Shown here in pieces: positions 50,276 to 55,190 of a stretch of DNA of 55,190 nt. Below the pieces are notes generated by a model that worked only from the letters and a program-made list of their open reading frames with translations, had not been told where the DNA came from and made no database searches. Position 1 is the first letter of the stretch. Every line of letters starts with the position of its first letter. The position numbers were made by a program, and so were the translations under genes. Source of the stretch: an uncultured Caryophanales bacterium (GTDB lineage: Bacteria; Bacillota_I; Bacilli_A; RF39; UBA660); NCBI GenBank assembly GCA_946624985.1, contig CAMOSQ010000007.1:1-55190 (forward strand). Reading direction: 5' to 3'.

Positions 50276-52609
50276 CTATTGATTAATTGAATTAATACCT
50301 AAAATATGTTTTTGAATTTTTAATAAATCAAGTGCATTAACGTTGCCATCCTTGCTTGGATCTGCACTGCTTAGTGCCGCTCCACTTAATTTATTTATGC
50401 CTAAAATATGTTTTTGTACTTTTAGTAAATCAAGTGCATTTATTTTTCCATCTCCTGATGCATCACCATATATAGCAACAGTAACATTTAATTTATAGCT
50501 TCCTTCTGTTATTTCTACTGTTGATCCTGTTCCTATAAAGTCGCTTTCGATTACTTTACCACTTGAATTTTTTATAACTACGTTTGCATTTGCGTCGTTT
50601 TTCTTAATAGAATTAATTACATCTGTTGCCTTAGAGCCTGGGTTAATTCCTTTTAAATAATTATTACTAATTCTATATCCTGATTTAGTAACAACACTAC
50701 TTAAATCCATTTTATTATCAGTTGATTTTGTATCTGATGTACTAGGTTTTGATTCTGCTTTAGCTCTATTAACATTTATTGTATAAGTTTTTAGATTCCC
50801 ATTACCAGCTGTGACTTTAACAACAATTGTATTGTTTCCTTCATTTATATTAACTGTACCAGATGCATTTCCTGTTCCACTTATATTACCAGAAATCTTT
50901 GAACCGTTATTTACAGTTGATGCTGATAGTTTTATGCTGCTTGTTGATGATGATACATATACATCATATGATGTAATTGCGCCATCAAATCCAGTAACTG
51001 TTGAATCGTTTATCTTTAAACTATTTAAATAGTTGTTAGGATTTCCCATATTTGGTAAGACATACATTTTTTCCATATTGTTATATACTGGAATTGAGAA
51101 TACAAATTCATTGGATAACATCCCAAAAGAATTGTATGTGTTATATGTACTACTTGCTTCTGCTAAAGGCGCTCTTAGGTTTGTCATATATTGATGAACA
51201 CCAACTTTGGATTGTCCATTTATAACGTTGAATTTTTGCAAGTAATCTGTATATTGATTGTTATTAATATATCCTGATGATATAAATTCTGCTCCACCTA
51301 TAATTGCCTTTTTTAGTGAATTCCAAGGTCTTCCATATGCTGTACTTTTTTCGTAACCATCTTCTCCACCATTTGCGTATATTAATCCTTTTTTCCAGTT
51401 ATCTGCTCCACTATATGCTCCAATATTGTATGCATTGTATAATCCACTATAATGTTTTCCATTATAATCAAATCCATTACCACTTATAACTGATGTTGTG
51501 CTTCCCACTTCTTGTCTTGTACGACTTGCTAAGTGTATTGGGCTTACATTATATTTACTTGCTGCTTCCATATAATAGTTTGCGTAGTTACTATCGTAGT
51601 CACCTAATTTTGTAGATGATAATAAGTTACTTACTTTGTCTACTGTATGATATTTAGAATCATATGTAAGTTTTTCAAACATAAATACATAATTAGGTTT
51701 TAAATAAAGCCTAGGGTCCATATAGTAGCTTACTACTGCATGGTTTGCAGCATACCAGGTATATCCATCTAAAGCATTAAATGTGTCTGTGTAATAGTTA
51801 TATGAACCTCCTGCTGTTGATCTATAACCTGCTGGATCGTTTTGAATTAAGCTTGTTCCAACTGCACTTTCTAAAGATGTAACAGTTGAATAATCCATAT
51901 TGGTTTTTAGTGCTTCAAATTTCCAATTTGGATATCTTGCGTGTAATTCGTCTAAGTATGGTAAATAGCTATCAGGAAATCCTGCATTTTTTAGGCTATT
52001 ATTATAATCTGTTAGGCTATTATTTTTATAAAATTCTCTTGCATTTTTTGATAAGGATGTTGTGGTTACGTATCTTCCACAAACATATCCTACTGTGCTT
52101 CCATATCTAATCTTATAGTAGCTATAGCATCCATTGTATGTTGATACATCTGTATCTAGTATTTCTACCTGATCTCCACATTCTAGGTTTGCTACTGTAT
52201 ATCCTCCTACACTGTTTCTCATTGGCAAACTAGTAGCATCTTCATAACATGCAATTATACCTTTTGAATCTGACAAGTCTATACTTTGAACTGTGCTGTT
52301 ATCTGATTCAGCAGAGCTTATATTTAAGTAATCACTACATATATATCCTGTTTGGTTGTTATATGATATTTTATACCATTTGCCTGATTCACATCCGGTT
52401 GAACCATCGCTAGTTGAATATTTATTTGAATCAAGTAATGTATATGTGTTACCTTTTCCTGCGTCTTCTGCTATTATAACGTAGCTTGTTCCAGCGCCAC
52501 TTCTAACTCTTACATAATATTCATTAACAACTCCACTTAGGGCATTAACTCTTGTATTTATTAGAATAGATATCATAAAAATTAAAGAAAACTTTAAAAA
52601 TCTTTTCAT
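50276..52609 (-). CDS. Secreted glucosaminidase with SH3 domains and C-terminal dockerin
   Basis: About 777 residues from the ATG at 52609; the frame is open 30 codons upstream but a signal peptide begins here. Layout: signal peptide (1-23); two bacterial SH3 domains (~25-95 and ~110-180); glucosaminidase domain (~190-480) with the catalytic Glu in 'SRTRQEVGS' and 'LYNAYNIGAYSG'; cadherin-like domain (~525-615); a linker; and two dockerin repeats at the end ('GDASGDGKINALDLLKVQKHILG' split as Ca-loop plus helix, and 'PSKDGNVNALDLLKIQKHILG'). It cleaves the glycan strands of peptidoglycan. The dockerin should bind a cohesin such as that of the next gene. Preceded by tandem pseudoknots, a terminator and a local TATAAT promoter. 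Confidence 0.88.
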   Translation of the reverse strand: MKRFLKFSLIFMISILINTRVNALSGVVNEYYVRVRSGAGTSYVIIAEDAGKGNTYTLLDSNKYSTSDGSTGCESGKWYKISYNNQTGYICSDYLNISSAESDNSTVQSIDLSDSKGIIACYEDATSLPMRNSVGGYTVANLECGDQVEILDTDVSTYNGCYSYYKIRYGSTVGYVCGRYVTTTSLSKNAREFYKNNSLTDYNNSLKNAGFPDSYLPYLDELHARYPNWKFEALKTNMDYSTVTSLESAVGTSLIQNDPAGYRSTAGGSYNYYTDTFNALDGYTWYAANHAVVSYYMDPRLYLKPNYVFMFEKLTYDSKYHTVDKVSNLLSSTKLGDYDSNYANYYMEAASKYNVSPIHLASRTRQEVGSTTSVISGNGFDYNGKHYSGLYNAYNIGAYSGADNWKKGLIYANGGEDGYEKSTAYGRPWNSLKKAIIGGAEFISSGYINNNQYTDYLQKFNVINGQSKVGVHQYMTNLRAPLAEASSTYNTYNSFGMLSNEFVFSIPVYNNMEKMYVLPNMGNPNNYLNSLKINDSTVTGFDGAITSYDVYVSSSTSSIKLSASTVNNGSKISGNISGTGNASGTVNINEGNNTIVVKVTAGNGNLKTYTINVNRAKAESKPSTSDTKSTDNKMDLSSVVTKSGYRISNNYLKGINPGSKATDVINSIKKNDANANVVIKNSSGKVIESDFIGTGSTVEITEGSYKLNVTVAIYGDASGDGKINALDLLKVQKHILGINKLSGAALSSADPSKDGNVNALDLLKIQKHILGINSINQ

Positions 52610-52645
52610 CTTACAACATACCTCCTCTATTCTATATAACATTAT

Positions 52646-52651
52646 ATCAAA
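52646..52651 (-). promoter_or_regulatory. Candidate proximal -10 box of the glucosaminidase gene
   Basis: A TATAAT lies after the leader terminator and before the ribosome-binding site, with TTTACT 17 bases upstream of it as a weak -35. It would allow expression independent of the pseudoknot RNA. Confidence 0.4.
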
Positions 52652-52665
52652 AAATGTCGAAAAAG

Positions 52666-52712
52666 TAAAATAAAAACACCTATTTTGAGCATTTGTCAAA
52701 AATAGATGTAAA
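52666..52712 (-). terminator. Intrinsic terminator between the pseudoknots and the glucosaminidase gene
   Basis: Minus strand ACATCTATTTT pairs with AAAATAGGTGT (11 bp, one G-T) around a 12-base loop, then TTTTTATTTT. It can end a pseudoknot-only RNA or serve as a riboswitch-like expression platform. Confidence 0.75.
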
Positions 52713-52747
52713 AATATTAATTATTTTATTTCTTCAAGCATTTTCGT

Positions 52748-52833
52748 TCGGGATAATTTATTACTCGCGCCACCCGAGAGCGAGAAACATTGTCGCCCAG
52801 AATAATTTATTACTCGCGCCATCTGGGAGCGAG
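52748..52833 (-). ncRNA. Tandem H-type pseudoknots, 49-base period
   Basis: Two copies of a GC-rich unit in AT-rich DNA. In each, two stems interleave. Unit 1: stem P (52748-52752 with 52773-52777, TCGGG/CCCGA) and stem Q (52764-52768 with 52780-52784, CTCGC/GCGAG). Unit 2: P is CCAGA/TCTGG (52797-52801 with 52822-52826), Q unchanged (52813-52817 with 52829-52833). Three of the five P pairs differ between the units and each change is compensated, direct evidence of selected pairing. Placed in the 5' region of the glucosaminidase gene on the minus strand; the linker TAATAAATTAT is A/U-rich as in known pseudoknot loops. Confidence 0.7.
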
Positions 52834-52872
52834 AAACATTTACATTTTAATGCAAAAATCAAATGCAATAAT

Positions 52873-52901
52873 AATACACTATATTTTATGCAAAATGTCA
52901 A
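52873..52901 (-). promoter_or_regulatory. Promoter of the pseudoknot leader
   Basis: Minus strand TTGACA, 17 bases, TGTATT (TATTAT also possible two bases on). Start would be near 52866, about 30 bases before the first pseudoknot. Confidence 0.65.
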
Positions 52902-52956
52902 TGCATAAAAAAGGCATATTTTATTGCACTATTTATTATATGTCAATCATTAAAAG

Positions 52957-54228
52957 CTATTCCTTATAGTCAAATTCAAAATCAAGAATTCTTATATTGT
53001 CTCCTTCTTCTGCTCCAAGTTCTCTTAATTTATCATCAACACCCATTCTTTTTAGTTTATTTGAGAATCTTAGGACTGATTCATCTGTATTAAATCTTGT
53101 CATTTTAAGTAGTTTTTCTACCTGATCACCTCGAATAACCCAGGTATTACCATCTTTTGTAATTGTAAATGGTTCTTTTTCTTCAAATTTATATAGTACG
53201 TGACTTTCAAATTTTTCTTCATTATAAAGTGGTTGTTTTTCTATTGTATCAAGTATATCTGCAAGTACATCCATAATAGAATTTAGGTTTGAGTCTGTAA
53301 TTGCTGATATTGGATAAATTGGCAGATCGATTTTTGATTTAAATTTTTCTAGATTTTCTTTTGCTCCTTCTAAATCCATTTTATTTGCAATAATTATCAT
53401 TGGCTTTTCTAATATTTTAGGATTAAAATTTTCTAGTTCTTTATTGATAATTAAATAGTCTTCATAAGGATCTCTTCCTTCAAATCCTGACATATCTACT
53501 ACATGAGCAATTACTCTTGTTCTTTCTATATGTCTTAAAAATTGGTCTCCTAATCCTTCTCCTAGTGATGCTCCTTCTATAAGTCCTGGTAGATCTGCAA
53601 TAACAAAACTTCTATCATGGCTAGCCCTAACTACTCCTAAATTTGGTTTTAAAGTAGTAAAATGATATGCAGCAATCTTAGGGCGTGCGGCTGATACACG
53701 AGATATTAAAGTGCTTTTACCTACACTTGGCATTCCAACAAGTCCAACGTCTGCAAGTAATTTTAGTTCTATTTTTACTCTTTTTATTTCTCCCGGTTCA
53801 CCATTTTCTGAAACACTGGGTGCGGGATTTGCTCTTGTTGCTAGTGCAATATTACCTCGTCCTCCACGTCCGCCATGAACAATTACTGCCTTATCATCTT
53901 TATGAATTAAATCTGCAATAACAAGTCCTGTATCAATATCGGTAATAACTGTACCAAGGGGTACTCTAACAATCACATCTTCTGCATTTGCTCCATGCAT
54001 TCCTTTACCCATTCCATTTGCGCCGTTATTTCCACGTATTATTTTTTTATATCTTAAATCTAGTAGTGTATTTAAACCTTCATCAACAGCAAATACAATA
54101 TCAGATCCATGTCCGCCATTGCCTCCGAATGGTCCTCCCATTTCAACATACTTTTCTCGTCGAAAAGCCATGCAGCCATTTCCGCCACTACCTGCTTCTA
54201 AATCAAGAGTCACTTCATCTACAAACAT
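52957..54228 (-). CDS. obgE: GTPase Obg
   Basis: A 423-residue Obg GTPase involved in large ribosomal subunit maturation. Gly-rich N-terminal Obg domain ('VTLDLEAGSGGNGCMAFRR', 'GGPFGGNGGHGSDI'), G1 'GLVGMPSVGKSTL', 'FTTLKPNLGVV' (switch), G3 'IADLPGLIEGAS', G4 'IIANKMDLEG', and a C-terminal OCT domain ('FTITKDGNTWVIRGDQVEKLLKMT'), as in Firmicutes versions. Last gene of the rplU-prp-rpmA-obgE block, separated from rpmA by a terminator-like hairpin. Confidence 0.97.
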   Translation of the reverse strand: MFVDEVTLDLEAGSGGNGCMAFRREKYVEMGGPFGGNGGHGSDIVFAVDEGLNTLLDLRYKKIIRGNNGANGMGKGMHGANAEDVIVRVPLGTVITDIDTGLVIADLIHKDDKAVIVHGGRGGRGNIALATRANPAPSVSENGEPGEIKRVKIELKLLADVGLVGMPSVGKSTLISRVSAARPKIAAYHFTTLKPNLGVVRASHDRSFVIADLPGLIEGASLGEGLGDQFLRHIERTRVIAHVVDMSGFEGRDPYEDYLIINKELENFNPKILEKPMIIIANKMDLEGAKENLEKFKSKIDLPIYPISAITDSNLNSIMDVLADILDTIEKQPLYNEEKFESHVLYKFEEKEPFTITKDGNTWVIRGDQVEKLLKMTRFNTDESVLRFSNKLKRMGVDDKLRELGAEEGDNIRILDFEFDYKE

Positions 54229-54261
54229 ATAATCACCTCAATTTATATTAATTATACATTA

Positions 54262-54298
54262 AAAGCAAAGAAAAAAAAAGAAGAAAGTCTTCTTCTAA
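54262..54298 (-). terminator. Terminator between rpmA and obgE
   Basis: Minus strand AGAAGAA/TTCTTCT stem followed by a run of T; probably attenuates ribosomal protein transcripts before obgE. Confidence 0.6.
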
Positions 54299-54589
54299 TT
54301 AAATTTCTGGATATACACTTGCTTGTTTTTTATCTTTTCCAACTCTTTCAAACTTAACATATCCTGACACTTTAGCATATAAAGTATCATCTGATCCTAT
54401 TCCTACATTATTACCTGGAAAGATTTTAGTACCACGTTGACGATATATAATTGATCCTCCACTTACATATTCACCATCAGCGGCTTTAGCACCTAATCTT
54501 TTAGAAATTGAATCTCTACCGTTCTTAGTTGAACCTTGACCTTTTTTATGTGCAAATAATTGAATATTTAATTCTAATAATTTCATCAT
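54299..54589 (-). CDS. rpmA: 50S ribosomal protein L27
   Basis: 96 residues. The mature part begins '[41 protein letters not shown]'. An N-terminal leader '[12 protein letters not shown]' precedes it, with the L-x-x-Q-L-F/A cleavage motif processed by the Prp protease in Firmicutes before L27 can work at the peptidyl transferase centre. The protease gene is directly upstream. Confidence 0.97.
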   Translation of the reverse strand: MMKLLELNIQLFAHKKGQGSTKNGRDSISKRLGAKAADGEYVSGGSIIYRQRGTKIFPGNNVGIGSDDTLYAKVSGYVKFERVGKDKKQASVYPEI

Positions 54590-54901
54590 TTACAACGCCT
54601 CCTCACTTACAATAATATTTTTTTTATACTGTTTTTCTAATTCTTTTAACAAATTAACCATATTATATATTAAAGTATCAGTTATCTTATTATGTTTCAA
54701 GATAGAAATATAAATACCATTTGATTCATCATAATTTATTGAATCACTATCTAATCTAATAATAGCATTAACACTAGTAATAACTATACTAGAAACTGCT
54801 GCGCATACTATATCTTTTCCAAAATTGTCAAAGTTTGCATGTCCACTTATATTAATTGACTCATATAAATCAGATTTTTTCTTTATTAATACTTTAATCA
54901 T
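54590..54901 (-). CDS. prp: Ribosomal-processing cysteine protease Prp
   Basis: 103 residues, formerly DUF464/YsxB. Catalytic His in 'INISGHANFDNFGKDIVCAAVSSIVIT' (split here over His 22 and Cys 34). It removes the N-terminal extension of L27. Adjacent to rpmA with no gap, the standard rplU-prp-rpmA order of Firmicutes. Confidence 0.94.
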   Translation of the reverse strand: MIKVLIKKKSDLYESINISGHANFDNFGKDIVCAAVSSIVITSVNAIIRLDSDSINYDESNGIYISILKHNKITDTLIYNMVNLLKELEKQYKKNIIVSEEAL

Positions 54902-54902
54902 A

Positions 54903-55190
54903 TTACTTATTAATTGATTTAATAGTTACTTTAGTATATGGTTGACGATGTCCTTGAGTTCTACGATAATTTTTCTTTTGATTATATTTATAAACTAGAA
55001 CTTTTTTAGCTTTACCAGTTTTATCAACAACTGCAGTAACGCTTGCTCCTTTAACATAAGGTTTTCCTAAAACACCATCTGCCATTAAAACCTTATCAAA
55101 AGTGATTTCACTACCTGCTTCAGCGTCAAGTTTTTCAATATAAAGAACTTTACCTTCTTCAACTAAGTATTGTTTTCCACCTGTTTCAAT
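54903..55190 (-). CDS. rplU: 50S ribosomal protein L21, 5' end outside the window
   Basis: The visible ~95 residues begin within '[21 protein letters not shown]' and end '[11 protein letters not shown]', matching L21 nearly to its start; only the first few codons lie beyond base 55190. The internal Met (55085) is not the start. Typical L21 motif '[20 protein letters not shown]' binds 23S rRNA. Confidence 0.97.
   Translation of the reverse strand: METGGKQYLVEEGKVLYIEKLDAEAGSEITFDKVLMADGVLGKPYVKGASVTAVVDKTGKAKKVLVYKYNQKKNYRRTQGHRQPYTKVTIKSINK

Noticed and set aside
52748..52833. Type III antitoxin RNA (ToxI-like)
   Set aside because: The tandem pseudoknot form fits, but no ToxN, CptN or TenpN-like gene lies on either side; kept as an unassigned structured RNA.
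52693..52908. 71-codon plus-strand ORF through the pseudoknot region
   Set aside because: It runs through the structured repeats and leader terminator, lacks a ribosome-binding site and resembles no protein.
1..55190. Mycoplasma-type code with TGA as Trp
   Set aside because: Several genes end in TGA at the expected length and conserved Trp positions use TGG.

Overview
The window comes from an AT-rich, low-GC Firmicute-type bacterium that uses the standard code: TGA is a stop (for example at the ends of the NlpC/P60-like and VTC genes) and Trp is TGG. Support for a Firmicute affiliation comes from a T-box leader on argS, the L21-Prp-L27-Obg order with an N-terminally extended L27, RNase HIII, and strong Shine-Dalgarno sites. 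A small-genome gut Bacilli lineage is my guess; no marker here fixes the genus. Most genes lie on the minus strand.

Layout. 1-2.2 kb: a HTH_36-type gene, an intact tRNA-Arg(CCU), and a scrap heap of attachment-site remnants (two orphan tRNA-Arg 5' halves, three related arm-repeat modules), then a small XRE regulator flanked by copies of the end of the next gene. 2.2-5.3 kb: an operon of cysteine desulfurase, a small thioredoxin-like protein and a thioredoxin-CcdA/DsbD-like membrane protein, then an unknown helical protein. 5.4-6.45 kb: three tandem cassettes, each with two consensus promoters facing each other around a 25-29 residue hydrophobic peptide, i.e. a type I toxin-antitoxin array. 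6.45-18.5 kb: housekeeping genes (trxA, cvpA, rnhC, SpoIID/LytB-like, SDR, an ABC-2 exporter, Sir2, argS), tRNA-Thr and a candidate small RNA. 18.8-26 kb: a kinase-like protein, two tRNAs, a P2-type cation ATPase, an NlpC/P60-like protein, galE and an Alg13/Alg14-type glycosyltransferase set. 26-33.3 kb: dinD, then an operon with VTC, DUF4956, the GDP-heptose pathway (gmhA, hddC-gmhB fusion, hddA), a GT4 and a small DMT transporter. 33.4-47.7 kb: CotH-like kinase and a rhamnose-polysaccharide locus (RmlA, RmlC-RmlD fusion, RmlB, TagO/WecA-type initiator, Wzm/Wzt-type ABC exporter, several glycosyltransferases, DUF2142, DUF2304). 47.8-52.9 kb: an Rpn-family nuclease, then a two-gene operon of a dockerin-bearing glucosaminidase and a membrane-anchored cohesin-like protein, preceded by a tandem pseudoknot RNA. 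52.9-55.2 kb: obgE, rpmA, prp, rplU.

How the genes fit together. Much of the window builds the cell surface. The TagO-like enzyme would load GlcNAc-1-P on undecaprenyl phosphate, Rml enzymes supply dTDP-rhamnose, the glycosyltransferases extend a rhamnose-containing chain and the ABC pair exports it. A separate operon makes GDP-D-glycero-D-manno-heptose. Peptidoglycan remodelling is represented by the glucosaminidase and the SpoIID/LytB-like protein. The strongest unexplained items are the tandem H-type pseudoknots with compensatory base changes upstream of the glucosaminidase, the adjacent cohesin/dockerin gene pair, the triple toxin-antitoxin array and the tRNA-Arg attachment-site graveyard.
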